Below, piece by piece: positions 36,060-44,419 of a DNA stretch of 64,000 bases. Source of the stretch: Dyella sp. EPa41. Lineage in GTDB: Bacteria > Pseudomonadota > Gammaproteobacteria > Xanthomonadales > Rhodanobacteraceae. The position numbers were made by a program, and so were the translations under genes. Numbering within the stretch: the first letter of the stretch is position 1; the number at the start of each line of letters is the position of its first letter. The DNA lies in the NCBI RefSeq assembly GCF_016586165.1, contig NZ_BCPR01000011.1, forward strand, positions 1 to 64,000, read 5' to 3'. The notes under the pieces were generated by a model. The model worked only from the letters and a program-made list of their open reading frames with translations, did not search any database and was not told where the DNA came from.

Positions 36060-36698
36060 ATGAGCACCAACGAAAAACGCCAGGCCGGCGAAGCCGCCAT
36101 CCGCTACGTGGAGGACGGCGCCATCATCGGCGTCGGTACCGGTTCCACCGTCGCCTACTTCATCGACGCGCTGGCCGATCTGAAGGATCGCATCCAGGGC
36201 GCGGTCTCCAGCTCGGAGCAATCCACCGCGCATCTCAAGCGCGTGGGCATTCCGGTGCTCGACCTCAACGCCACCGGCAAGCTCACGCTCTATGTGGACG
36301 GCGCCGACGAGTGCGACTCGCACAAGCGCCTGATCAAGGGCGGCGGCGCGGCGCTCACGCGCGAGAAGATCATCGCCGAAGCCAGCGACCAGTTCGTCTG
36401 CATCATCGATTCCAGCAAGCTGGTGAACCTGCTCGGCAAGTTTCCGCTGCCGATCGAGGTGATCCCGATGGCGCGCAGCCTGGTGGGACGCGAGATCGTC
36501 AAGCGCGGTGGCAACCCGGTGTGGCGCGATGGCGTGGTGACCGACAACGGCAACTGGGTCATCGACGTGCACGGCTGGCAGATCGCCGATCCGGTGGGCC
36601 TCGAAAACGATCTCAACCAGATCCCCGGCATCGTGACGGTGGGCCTGTTCGCTCGCCGCCCGGCCAACGTGGTGCTGGTGGGCGACAAGGTGCTTTAA
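36060..36698 (+). CDS. rpiA: Ribose-5-phosphate isomerase A
   Basis: RpiA interconverts ribose-5-P and ribulose-5-P in the pentose phosphate pathway. The 212-residue protein carries [13 protein letters not shown] (phosphate loop), VSSSEQST, the catalytic YVDGADECD, and [14 protein letters not shown]. It follows the EVE gene by 28 nt and is the end of the rightward run. Confidence 0.96.
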   Translation: MSTNEKRQAGEAAIRYVEDGAIIGVGTGSTVAYFIDALADLKDRIQGAVSSSEQSTAHLKRVGIPVLDLNATGKLTLYVDGADECDSHKRLIKGGGAALTREKIIAEASDQFVCIIDSSKLVNLLGKFPLPIEVIPMARSLVGREIVKRGGNPVWRDGVVTDNGNWVIDVHGWQIADPVGLENDLNQIPGIVTVGLFARRPANVVLVGDKVL

Positions 36699-36726
36699 GC
36701 GCCGGCGTACCGGCACGGCGCCGCCG

Positions 36727-38382
36727 TCACTGCACGTCGTTGCCGTGCTCGAGCGACTCGTAGCTTACGCCCAGGCTGATCCGTGGCGGCGCCTCGCCCT
36801 TGTGCAGCGCCTTCACGTGATCGATCAGCGCCTTGTCGGACAACGTCATGCGATCGAGCATGCGCAGGTGCTGCAACCAGCTTTCGACCAGCAGCACTTC
36901 ACGCCAGATTTCCTCGTCGCGCACGTCGCGAAACATTCCCCAGTAGCGCCCGCCGTTGCGCAGCCGCAGGCGTCGCAGCGCGTCGGCGGTCGCCATGAAC
37001 TCGGCGGTGCGCTCAAGGGGGATGATGTATTCGATGGACATCACCACGTCGCCGCGTTCGTGGTCGAACGTCAGCTGCGGCGGTGTCGTCTTGCCTCGCG
37101 TGGCCAGGCGAAGACCGCCGGCGTCGGGCTGCGGAAACTGCGAGTGATAGAGCAGGAAGGTGGATATGGCCATCACGATCGCCGCCGTGAGGATCGCACC
37201 TGGCACGCTCATGGTTTCGGCAAGGTGTCCCCACAGGAAGGAACCGATCGCCAGGCCGGCATACAGCGCCGTCTGGTAGAGCGCGAGCGCACGGCCCTTC
37301 ACCCAATCGGGCACCAGGATCTGCACATTGGCGTTGTATTCGGTGAGCGCCGCGATCCAGCACGCGCCTGCCACGCACAGGGCCGGCATCAGCATGGGCA
37401 AGGACTGTGCGTAAGCCAGCGGCACCAGCATCACCGCCAGCGTGCCGGCCGCCGCGCTGATCAACCGGCTGGTGCCCAGCCATCGCCGAAGTGAAGGCAC
37501 CAGCACGCTGCCGAGGATCGCACCGACACCCAGCATGCCGAGCATGTATCCATACAGGGCCGCGCTGCCATCGGGAAAGTCGCGCGCCACCAGCGGCAGC
37601 AACGCCCAGATCACGCTGGCGGTAAAGCCGAACATGAAGGAACGAAGCATGGCCAGGCGCGTCACCGTGGAATTCCAGGTGAACCGCAAGGCCGCCACCA
37701 TGCCTTCGCGGATGCCTTCCGGCGGCAGGCTGCGCGCGGGCGTCTCCCGGCGCCAATACCACAGCGCGGCGAGCAGGCCCACGTAGCTCAGCGTATTGAC
37801 CAGGAACACCCAGCTAGGCGCCAGCACGCTGAGCATCAGGCCGCCCAACGCGGGGCCGAGCGCCCGCGCGGCGTTGTAGTTGACGCCATTGAGCAGCACG
37901 GCCGAACTCACCATCGGGCGCGGCACCTGCTCGCTCACGGCCGATTGCCACGCCGGCACGGTGATGGCGCTGCCCAACGAAATCCACAGCACGGCCAGGA
38001 TCAGCACCAGCGGATCGAGATAGCCCAGGAAGGCCAGCGCGGTCAGGAAGATCGCGCCCGCCATTTCCACCACCTGCCCCACCAGCATGATGATGCGCTT
38101 GTCGTAGTTGTCCGCCAGTACGCCGGTGGCGATCGACAGCAGCACCAGCGGCGCGGCTGACGCCACCTGCACCATCGCGACCATGATGGGGCCGGCATGC
38201 GCGGCGGTGATCACCCAGGCCACTGCCACCGACTGGGCCCAGGTGCCAAGATTGCCGACCAGGTTGGCCGTCCAGATACGCCGGAACGCCGCGACGCCGA
38301 GCGGCGCCAGGATGCCGGATTCGCGCGGTGCCGGCTCCGCATGCAGCCGGGCATCCACTTGCGGCGTGGTCGATTGCAGCAT
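36727..38382 (-). CDS. MFS exporter of the EntS/MFS_3 family with C-terminal cytoplasmic domain
   Basis: The 551-residue protein has about 12 TM helices (first at FRRIWTANLVGNLGTWAQS, typical of PF05977/DUF894), then from about residue 430 a soluble domain (DVVMSIEYIIPLERTAEF, RNGGRYWGMFRDV, SWLQHLRMLDRMT) that resembles a dimeric alpha-beta barrel monooxygenase fold. This two-part layout is typical of the family, whose members include the enterobactin exporter EntS. The substrate is not predictable. It is encoded opposite rpiA. Confidence 0.85.
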   Translation of the reverse strand: MLQSTTPQVDARLHAEPAPRESGILAPLGVAAFRRIWTANLVGNLGTWAQSVAVAWVITAAHAGPIMVAMVQVASAAPLVLLSIATGVLADNYDKRIIMLVGQVVEMAGAIFLTALAFLGYLDPLVLILAVLWISLGSAITVPAWQSAVSEQVPRPMVSSAVLLNGVNYNAARALGPALGGLMLSVLAPSWVFLVNTLSYVGLLAALWYWRRETPARSLPPEGIREGMVAALRFTWNSTVTRLAMLRSFMFGFTASVIWALLPLVARDFPDGSAALYGYMLGMLGVGAILGSVLVPSLRRWLGTSRLISAAAGTLAVMLVPLAYAQSLPMLMPALCVAGACWIAALTEYNANVQILVPDWVKGRALALYQTALYAGLAIGSFLWGHLAETMSVPGAILTAAIVMAISTFLLYHSQFPQPDAGGLRLATRGKTTPPQLTFDHERGDVVMSIEYIIPLERTAEFMATADALRRLRLRNGGRYWGMFRDVRDEEIWREVLLVESWLQHLRMLDRMTLSDKALIDHVKALHKGEAPPRISLGVSYESLEHGNDVQ

Positions 38383-38649
38383 GCTGGCGACTGGCTGGCC
38401 CGTGGGTCGGCCAAGATTCGGTGTTCACCCGTCCTCGGTGCGTGAACGCGTAGATCCCCTGCCCCGGCCCATCTTGTGACGTAGCACACACCGGTTTAGG
38501 CTGCCCCCGGGGAGCCAGGAACCGTGCCTTGGATCACCGGCCGCGCGCCGTACGCGCGGTCGGCGCCGATCGATGGCACCTCGCCCCATGACATCGGGTC
38601 TGCCCGCGCATGCACGGGTGGATTGATCAACCGCGAAGAGGAAAGGGAT

Positions 38650-39495
38650 ATGTCCGACGGCGAGAAAATATGGGTGGCACAGAACGGCGAGCGCAGCGGA
38701 CCGTTTCCCGAGGGCGACGTTCGCCAGTGGCTGACGGAGGGCCGCTACGACGCACAGACGCTGGCCTGGCGCAAGGGCATGGCGGAATGGGCGCCGCTGT
38801 TCTCGCTGTTTTCCGAACGCCCCGCGGCCGCCACGCCGCCATCGCCCCCACCGGCTGCCGTGTTCGAAGCGATGGATCGTCCAGGGTTCACCCACGTGCT
38901 GGATGAGCCCACCTCCGCCTATCGTCCGCCCGCCGAGGCACCGGACGCGGACCTGCCGCCAGCACCTTCCATGCATTGGGGGCTGGTGCTGCTGCTGGGC
39001 ATCGTCACCATGGGCATCTTCACCCTGGTCTGGCCTTTCATCCAGGCCAACTGGGTGCGCAAGATCGACAGCGAGAGCAAGGCGACGCTCTGGCTGGGTA
39101 TCGGCGTCGGTTGCCTGGTGGTCGGTGAAGGGATGTCGGTCGGCAACCCGGGGTCGGCCCTCGGCGGCCTGCTTGTCCTGGCCTACGTCGTGCTCTTCAT
39201 CGTGGCCTACTTCGCGATGGCCGGTTCGATCCGTCGCAAGCTCGCGGACCATGGCCTGCCCGTGGAGATCGGCGGCGTCACGCTGTTCTTCTTCAATACC
39301 CTCTACCTGCAGGGCCAACTCCGCTGGATCTCGCGCTGGCAGCAAACCGGCACGAGCCATCCCAAGGCGCCCAAGGGCGTATTCTGGTTGCTGTGGTTGC
39401 CGATCGTCCTGCTGGCGATACTCGCGGCCATCGCCATTCCTTCCTACCAGAATTACGTACATCGCGTGCAGGCGATGCAGCAGCCAAGCGAATAA
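38650..39495 (+). CDS. GYF_2 (DUF4339) membrane protein with a pilin-like C-terminal helix
   Basis: This 281-residue protein starts at an ATG behind GAGGAAAGGG. Residues about 5-58 form a GYF_2/DUF4339 domain (WVAQNGERSGPFPEGDV, LAWRKGMAEWAPL). A Pro-rich linker and several TM helices follow (LGIVTMGIFTLVWPFIQANW onward). The last helix reads VLLAILAAIAIPSYQNYV, strikingly like the N-terminal helix of type IV pilins but at the wrong end of the protein. Function unknown. Confidence 0.8.
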   Translation: MSDGEKIWVAQNGERSGPFPEGDVRQWLTEGRYDAQTLAWRKGMAEWAPLFSLFSERPAAATPPSPPPAAVFEAMDRPGFTHVLDEPTSAYRPPAEAPDADLPPAPSMHWGLVLLLGIVTMGIFTLVWPFIQANWVRKIDSESKATLWLGIGVGCLVVGEGMSVGNPGSALGGLLVLAYVVLFIVAYFAMAGSIRRKLADHGLPVEIGGVTLFFFNTLYLQGQLRWISRWQQTGTSHPKAPKGVFWLLWLPIVLLAILAAIAIPSYQNYVHRVQAMQQPSE

Positions 39496-39514
39496 GCCGG
39501 CCACCGCGTAACGA

Positions 39515-39545
39515 CGAAGCCCGCCGCGATGGCGGGCTTCTCTTT
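39515..39545 (+). terminator. Rho-independent terminator after the DUF4339 gene
   Basis: GAAGCCCGCC-GCGAT-GGCGGGCTTC is followed by TCTTTT. This is a perfect 10-bp stem with a T-rich tail. Confidence 0.88.
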
Positions 39546-39598
39546 TGCGGCCGCGCGGCTACCGCTTTCGCCGCATGCCGCGGCCCAATGGGAGCGCT

Positions 39599-40030
39599 TT
39601 ACGCCGCGGATGATGGGCCGACACGCGGCCATCGCCATGCCTGCCATGCGATCAGCAGCGACAGCATGGCCTCGATCACGCCGAGGAACTGGTAGAACAG
39701 CCATGCACCCGGCATCGAGACCAGGATGATGACGGCGTAGGCCACGCCCAGCACGACGTTGACCCATCGACTCAGCACCGCCGACAGCGCCAGCGTAAGA
39801 AAAACCATCAGGCTCGGAACCGCCATGAGGGCGGCCGTGCCCAGGAGGACACCCTGCGTGGTCGGGCCCAGCGGCCCCATCTGCCCGTTCAACATGTCCC
39901 GCAGGTTGCCGGGCTGGTAGAGCCCGAAATAGTCGCCGTAGATGTAGCAGAACATCAGGCTGGCCCAGAGCGCGGACAGCTTCAGCCTGATGGGTATCTT
40001 GATGTCTTCGAGCGAAGGGGATGAGGCCAT
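39599..40030 (-). CDS. DUF6326-like four-helix membrane protein
   Basis: This 143-residue integral membrane protein of four TM helices has N-terminal IKIPIRLKLSALWASLMFCYIYGDYFGLY and then GPTTQGVLLGTAALMAVPSLMVFL. The pattern fits the DUF6326 family. No catalytic motif is seen. It follows the DUF4386 gene by 19 nt on the same strand, likely one operon. Confidence 0.75.
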   Translation of the reverse strand: MASSPSLEDIKIPIRLKLSALWASLMFCYIYGDYFGLYQPGNLRDMLNGQMGPLGPTTQGVLLGTAALMAVPSLMVFLTLALSAVLSRWVNVVLGVAYAVIILVSMPGAWLFYQFLGVIEAMLSLLIAWQAWRWPRVGPSSAA

Positions 40031-40049
40031 GGCGATTCCACGCGTCGGG

Positions 40050-40760
40050 TCAAAGGGGACGGACCGGCGGCACAGGCAGCCCGGTCACGCGACGAATGCC
40101 TGCGAGCAACAACCACAGGCAGCTTCCGATCTCGCCGATGGCCGCAGGCAAGGTCATGTAGTTGGACATGGCCATGTCGCCATAGCCAGGCAAGACGATG
40201 CTGCACACCACGTCGACGACATACCCGGCGCAACCGATCATCAGGAATACTCCGAGGACCCGCGGCAACAGCCCGGAACGCATGACCAGGAAGCCGAAGG
40301 GAAACAGCCACAGCCCCCAGAACAGGCTCGTGACCAGCAGCCCGTGGCTGTATGCGTCGAACGACGAGCGCGCCAGCGCCAGCAGCTCACCGGAAGCATG
40401 CGTTGCATCACTGCGCTCGAGCAGCGAGAGCAGGTTCAACCGCTCTACCACCGTCATCAAGGCAAGCGGCACGCTGGCAACCACCAGCAGCACCATGACC
40501 GCCGCCACGACCTGATCGACCGCGCGCAAGAGGCGGTAGAGCGCGAAGGCGAGAAAGAGGAACGCCACCTGCTCCACCAGGAAGCTCGCCACGCCGTATC
40601 GGAGCAGCATTTCGGACGCGGCCATGCGTTCGAGCGTCGCCTGCGGATCGCCGTGGACAACGAGCCGCGAGGGCACGTAGGCCAGGCTGAAGAAGCCCGT
40701 GAGCACCACGATCAGATAGAGCAAGCCGGCCACACGGGCCAGCCGTGATTCCGCATTCAT
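40050..40760 (-). CDS. DUF4386 family membrane protein
   Basis: The 236-residue protein from MNAESRLARVAGLLYLIVV has six or more TM helices and the DUF4386 pattern: RVAGLLYLIVVLTGFFSL at the start, then LLALARSSFDAYSHGLLVTSLFWGLWLFPFG. The family is uncharacterised. It is first in a two-gene leftward unit. Confidence 0.8.
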   Translation of the reverse strand: MNAESRLARVAGLLYLIVVLTGFFSLAYVPSRLVVHGDPQATLERMAASEMLLRYGVASFLVEQVAFLFLAFALYRLLRAVDQVVAAVMVLLVVASVPLALMTVVERLNLLSLLERSDATHASGELLALARSSFDAYSHGLLVTSLFWGLWLFPFGFLVMRSGLLPRVLGVFLMIGCAGYVVDVVCSIVLPGYGDMAMSNYMTLPAAIGEIGSCLWLLLAGIRRVTGLPVPPVRPL

Positions 40761-40934
40761 TGAACGCTTCCTTGTAGCCCGGTCAGCCAGCGGCCGGCCC
40801 GCGGAAACACACCCGCTGCCGGTGTGGAAGTGCAGCCTGCAACGACACGTTATGACGCCCTGCGTTTCGGCAGCTTGTGCCATTTGGCATGGCGGTGGGC
40901 TTGGCGCCATGTCGACGATCCAACCAACAACAAA

Positions 40935-41310
40935 AGGCCCGCCATGAAGGCGGGTGTACAAGGGACTCAGTCGCGTGGCGCCCAGGATGGTTCGCCCCAT
41001 CCATGGGGCTCACTCCTCCGCGCTGCGCGCTCCGGGGCCAGCGCTGCGCGCTGTCCAAATTCGTTCCAGACGAATTTGTCGAACGAGGCTCGTCTCCCGA
41101 CCCTCCCAGCCAAAAACAAAAGGCCCGCCATCGAGGCGGACTTGTGTACAAGGGACTCAGTCGTGTGGCGCCTAGGATGGTTCGCCCCATCCATGGGGCT
41201 CACCCCTCCGCGCTGCGCGCTCCGGGGCCAGCGCTGCGCGCTGTCCAAATTCGTTCCAGACGAATTTGTCGAACGAGGCTCGTCTCCCGACCCTCCCAGC
41301 CAAAAACAAA
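40935..41310. repeat. Tandem duplication of a ~188-bp unit beside attL
   Basis: Two near-identical units (40935-41120, 186 bp; 41121-41310, 190 bp) each start with AGGCCCGCCAT and end with the tRNA-end-like CTCCCAGCCAAAAACAAA. Inside each is the hairpin CAAATTCGT...ACGAATTTG and alternating GCTGCGCGCT motifs. A third partial start lies at 41311. They fill most of the 756-nt gap between the DUF4386 gene and the tRNA-like gene. No gene is supported inside them. Confidence 0.9.
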
Positions 41311-41353
41311 AGGCCCGCCATCGAGGCGGGCCTTTTGTTTTTTGGCTGGGAGA
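41294..41353. terminator. 60-bp near-perfect palindrome, native terminator of the tRNA-Gln locus
   Basis: The left arm (41294-41320) begins CTCCCAGCCAAAAACAAAAG; the right arm (41326-41353) is its reverse complement with one extra T. They pair over 27 positions with the loop ATCGA. The inner part is a strong terminator (GGCCCGCC/GGCGGGCC plus T-run) readable in both directions. The outer arm reproduces the tRNA-Gln acceptor 3' end, so the element's left junction lies in this palindrome. Confidence 0.8.
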
Positions 41354-41355
41354 CT
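41341..41355. other. attL of the integrated element
   Basis: TTTGGCTGGGAGACT is identical to 57566-57580. It is preceded by the native terminator palindrome and followed by sequence unlike a tRNA, as expected for the distal att site. Confidence 0.8.
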
Positions 41356-41516
41356 TACCCACCCTGTAACAGGGCCTAAGCCATTGACCGATAAGTCCCT
41401 GATGCGCGAGGCAACTCGGTGGGTTTGACCTCCGAAGTTGACCGAGGGTGGGAACGCTATCAGGGCGCCAGTCTGCAGCCAAGAGCCACGCCGCCCATGG
41501 CTTCCAATAAGTAAGG

Positions 41517-41636
41517 GAGCGGTGCCTGGATTTGAACCAGGACCTGTCACGTTTTAGGATGAACTTGCCCGTTCACTCCCAGACCGCCTCCGCGGCGACC
41601 ATTGCGTGACCGCTCTATCCATTGAGCTACACCGCT
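41517..41636 (-). tRNA. Atypical tRNA-like gene with a 55-nt anticodon loop
   Basis: Read on the minus strand, three of four tRNA arms are canonical. Acceptor AGCGGTG pairs with CACCGCT; U8-A9; D arm is GCTC-AATGGATA-GAGC with the conserved GG; T arm is CCTGG-TTCAAAT-CCAGG; the variable loop is 4 nt. The anticodon stem GTCAC/GTGAC is present but encloses 55 nt instead of 7. The insert can fold into two hairpins (GTCGCC/GGCGGT and GTGAAC/GTTCAT), and the loop's 3' end reads TCCTAAAAC, reminiscent of an Arg(CCT) loop. CCA is not encoded. It begins 4 nt after the stop codon of the HTH gene, on the same strand. It may be an intron-like or non-decoding tRNA, or a decayed one. Confidence 0.55.
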
Positions 41637-41640
41637 TTTT

Positions 41641-42165
41641 TCATTTCACAACTTTTAGCTGAGGCTTCCGGCGTTTTGCGCGTTCGGTTGCCTCGGCCAT
41701 ACGCCGCTTCTTTTCCTCAATGCGTTCCAAGGCGAAGGGGGTGGCGGCTTCAATCAAGCCAGCAAACGAATACTGGTTGGTGGTGGTGCCACCTTTCTTT
41801 GTGCTGCGCCGTGTTCGGGTGATGAACCCTGCTCCACTAAGTTTGGTAATCCGACGCTGGATAGTGCGAGGGTGCACGCCAATCGCAGCAGCAATCGTGG
41901 CTTTCGAAGGATGGGGCGCATTGCCTGCTTTCCACCAGTAGCCAGCCAAATGAAGAATGATATTGATGTCCAGCGGATCCAGCCCTAGGGCGTTCTGCCG
42001 TTCAAAAATGACCGACGGGATCGCCGTCCAGCCAGCATCTGTCAGCGGCTTCGACCACTTTTTCTCGACCTCAGAAATGTCTTCTGCGTTTTGCTCTTTG
42101 GTGTCTGCCATGGTCGCGTCGTCGTGATGCTTGTTCGTTGGATCAATGGTGATCCTGGTCTCCAT
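41641..42165 (-). CDS. Winged-helix/HTH protein, possible replication or regulatory protein of the element
   Basis: This 174-residue basic protein has a helix-turn-helix at about residues 85-125 (SKATIAAAIGVHPRTIQRRITKLSGAGFITRTRR) and a Lys/Arg-rich tail. It resembles HTH_36-type proteins found in phage and element replication or regulation modules. Its stop codon lies 4 nt before the tRNA-like gene, so the two may share a transcript. Upstream is a 393-nt intergenic region with a 10-bp inverted repeat that could be its target. Exact function unknown. Confidence 0.7.
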   Translation of the reverse strand: METRITIDPTNKHHDDATMADTKEQNAEDISEVEKKWSKPLTDAGWTAIPSVIFERQNALGLDPLDINIILHLAGYWWKAGNAPHPSKATIAAAIGVHPRTIQRRITKLSGAGFITRTRRSTKKGGTTTNQYSFAGLIEAATPFALERIEEKKRRMAEATERAKRRKPQLKVVK

Positions 42166-42370
42166 CGCAAAACAATACTTTTGCCCCTACCCCCCAGCGA
42201 CAGCAGCGCCTCCCTCTCATAGGTCTAATGGGTGTGGTTTCAAATGGGCGTCTGCTTACACCAAGGGGTCTACTTTGGGAGACAACAGCACCCCTAGGCT
42301 ACCGGACACATCTGCCTCCCCCTAGAGGCACTGATGCCCCCGGCATGGGAGATCAGACGTTGCAAATCAC

Positions 42371-42414
42371 GGCCAATATCTGGTGCCGGTCACGTCCAGC
42401 GCTCGATATTGGCC
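42371..42414. repeat. 10-bp perfect inverted repeat, possible operator or origin
   Basis: GGCCAATATC (42371-42380) and GATATTGGCC (42405-42414) are separated by 24 nt. It lies in the 393-nt divergent region between the HTH gene and the 42559 operon, which otherwise shows only a C/T-rich stretch near 42180-42215 and one promoter candidate. Confidence 0.6.
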
Positions 42415-42497
42415 CGCCCGCGTGGGCATATTTAGGCAGGCGTGACACCAAGCTGGGCACCATTGGGGCAATCACACGCGCCGAACTTCGGATTCTA

Positions 42498-42527
42498 TTG
42501 ACACGCGCAACTTTTAAGTGATGAAAT
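42498..42527 (+). promoter_or_regulatory. Candidate promoter of the 42559-44408 operon
   Basis: TTGACA (42498-42503) is a perfect -35, and TGAAAT (42522-42527) lies 18 nt further. The gene starts 31 nt downstream. Confidence 0.5.
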
Positions 42528-42558
42528 CCGCCTCAACGCAACTCTACAGGCGTAGTCC

Positions 42559-43191
42559 TTGGATAAGCCCACCATTCAGCAGTTACTCCTGGCCCACCTG
42601 TCCCGCGATTTGGTGCTCAACGTCGAGGAGCTGCTGGAAACCGGTGCGCAGCGTGCCTTTGGCAAGGCCAAAGGGATGAATGATGGGCATCTCCCCAGCG
42701 TGGTCGGCCAGCTTCGTCACTTCCACATGAACGAAGGGTTTGCCGCCGCCCTGGAAGGATCGGGCGCCTTCCCCACGCCGATCAAGGGCAATTCGCTGGT
42801 TACGGGCCGGGCGGGCATCTTCCAGCTCGGCCGTTTCAACCTCCGGCAGGGGCCTTGGTACAACGCTCGTCGCAGTGCCAAACGGCGTGTGATGGCGCAG
42901 GCCAACGCTGCCATTGAACCTCTGGTGCAGGGTGGCCTCTTTGACAGCCAGAAGCCCATCGCCACCGGGTCCGTATTCTTTGTCTGCATTTTCAGTGCAT
43001 CGCTCGAACATGGCGAGAAGCCCATGTCGATCGAGATCGCCGTGCCCAATCAGCATATGACTGACTGGCTTTTCCACGAGCCTGTTTCGCTGTTTGTTCA
43101 ACGTTACAACGATGTCGCCGTTCAAGATGACCGCGCAGTACCGATGTTGAAGACCCAACAGAAGACGGGCTCAAACCCAGAAGGGACGTAG
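42559..43191 (+). CDS. Unrecognised protein upstream of the XRE-ImmA/IrrE protease
   Basis: This is a 210-residue soluble protein with a TTG start. I do not recognise a family. Visible features are NVEELLETGAQRAFGKAKGMNDGHLPS near the N-terminus, a basic segment WYNARRSAKRRVM, and a beta-rich C-terminal half (VFFVCIFSASLEHGEKPMSIEIAVPN). Its stop is 2 nt before the next ATG, so the two are co-translated. By analogy with other protease-regulator pairs it may be a toxin, a substrate or a DNA-binding partner; this is inference only. Confidence 0.7.
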   Translation: MDKPTIQQLLLAHLSRDLVLNVEELLETGAQRAFGKAKGMNDGHLPSVVGQLRHFHMNEGFAAALEGSGAFPTPIKGNSLVTGRAGIFQLGRFNLRQGPWYNARRSAKRRVMAQANAAIEPLVQGGLFDSQKPIATGSVFFVCIFSASLEHGEKPMSIEIAVPNQHMTDWLFHEPVSLFVQRYNDVAVQDDRAVPMLKTQQKTGSNPEGT

Positions 43192-43193
43192 CC

Positions 43194-44408
43194 ATGACGC
43201 GGGGAATTAACGGGTTTCAGCCAGGGCGCTTAGCGCAAATCCTGGCCATAAGGCGTTTGTCGCAGGTGCAGGTCGCCACCATGGTTGGCGTGTCCCCCTC
43301 CACCATCAGCAAGTGGCGGGTGGGGCCCCAAGCCCCCGAAGCGGACAAGCTGGAAAGGCTGGCCTCGGTGGTCAATGTCCAGCCCGAATGGTTTACGCGG
43401 CCAATCCAAGAAAAGACAACCACCCCGCTCTTTCGCAGCAATGCCTCTGCGCACAAAGCTGCGCGTGAAATGCTGGAAGGTCGGTTGGAGTGGGCTCAGG
43501 AGATCGCTGCCAGCCTGGAAGAGTTCGTGGACTTCCCCGCAGTGCATTTTCCCGAGAAAACGTTTACAAACCCGGAAGAAATCACCCCGGAAGACATTGA
43601 GGCTGCTGCTCAGGACTGCCGTGACCTCTGGCGCCTTGGCTCGGGCCCCATCCCAGATGTCGCCCTTGCGCTTGAGAACGCCGGCGCCATCCTTATCCGG
43701 GAGGAAACGGGGGTCGCGCAGATTGAAGGACTTTCCGCGTGGAGCCGCAGGCTTCAACGGCCACTCGTTCTTCTTGCTGCCGACAAAGACAACGGTTTTC
43801 GCAGTCGCTTTGACGCCGCCCACGAATTGGGGCATGTGGTCCTCCACAAGCACATCCCAAGGGCCACCGAAAGGCTCCGCCACAATGAAATGGAGAAGCA
43901 AGCTCACCGGTTCGCCGGAGCATTTCTCCTACCGGCGGAAAGTTTTTCCGCTGAGATCCGGCTGCCAGTGACACTGGATAGCCTGCTTCTCCTCAAACAG
44001 CGTTGGGGGGTCTCTGTTGCTGCCTTGGTGATGCGGCTGGATGCCCTTGGGTTAATTTCAGAAGAGGACAAACTGTCTCTGTTCAAGCGCCGTTCTGCTC
44101 GTTGGGGCGTCAAGTCGGAACCAGGTGATGACGGCCGCATCCCAGAAAAACCCAGGCTGCTCAAAAGAACCATCGAACTCTTGCTGTCCTCCAACACGAT
44201 GCCCGCAGATGGGATTGCTCGCCATTTTGGGCTCTCAGCGCAAGACATCGAAATGCTCGCTGGCTTACCCGAGGGCTTTTTGAGCAACGACAAGGCAGAC
44301 GTGATCCCGTTGTCGGGCTTGCGCATCAGACAGCAACCCGAGACTGCGGAAGCTGGCATTTCCACTGGAACCGTGCTCGCCTTCCAACGGCGAAGTAAAG
44401 GCCGCTAG
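43194..44408 (+). CDS. XRE-type HTH plus ImmA/IrrE metallopeptidase
   Basis: This 404-residue two-domain protein has an HTH_XRE at about residues 10-65 (LSQVQVATMVGVSPSTISKW) and an ImmA/IrrE-type zinc protease with H210-E-L-G-H214 in FDAAHELGHVVLH. The downstream AHRFAGAFLLPAESF typical of the family follows, and then a further helical C-terminal region. ImmA-like proteases cleave repressors or antitoxins in response to a signal. Fusion with XRE often makes a stand-alone stress or defence regulator. It forms a two-gene unit with the preceding unknown gene. Confidence 0.88.
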   Translation: MTRGINGFQPGRLAQILAIRRLSQVQVATMVGVSPSTISKWRVGPQAPEADKLERLASVVNVQPEWFTRPIQEKTTTPLFRSNASAHKAAREMLEGRLEWAQEIAASLEEFVDFPAVHFPEKTFTNPEEITPEDIEAAAQDCRDLWRLGSGPIPDVALALENAGAILIREETGVAQIEGLSAWSRRLQRPLVLLAADKDNGFRSRFDAAHELGHVVLHKHIPRATERLRHNEMEKQAHRFAGAFLLPAESFSAEIRLPVTLDSLLLLKQRWGVSVAALVMRLDALGLISEEDKLSLFKRRSARWGVKSEPGDDGRIPEKPRLLKRTIELLLSSNTMPADGIARHFGLSAQDIEMLAGLPEGFLSNDKADVIPLSGLRIRQQPETAEAGISTGTVLAFQRRSKGR

Positions 44409-44419
44409 TCGTAATGATC

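Noticed and set aside
40935-41355. Possible CRISPR array
   Set aside because: The repeats are ~188 bp, only two copies, with no short repeat-spacer periodicity and no cas genes.
40824-41428. Overlapping small frames across the tandem repeats
   Set aside because: They merely translate the duplicated non-coding unit in several frames, with no ribosome site or family support.
41340-41440. Partial second tRNA-Gln at the left boundary
   Set aside because: Only the 15-bp acceptor-end repeat is shared; no T-loop TTCGA or anticodon arm follows, so it is an att remnant.
41517-41636. Group I intron in a tRNA-Arg(CCT)
   Set aside because: The extra sequence is about 48 nt, far below group I intron size, and lacks the conserved core; kept as an atypical tRNA-like gene.
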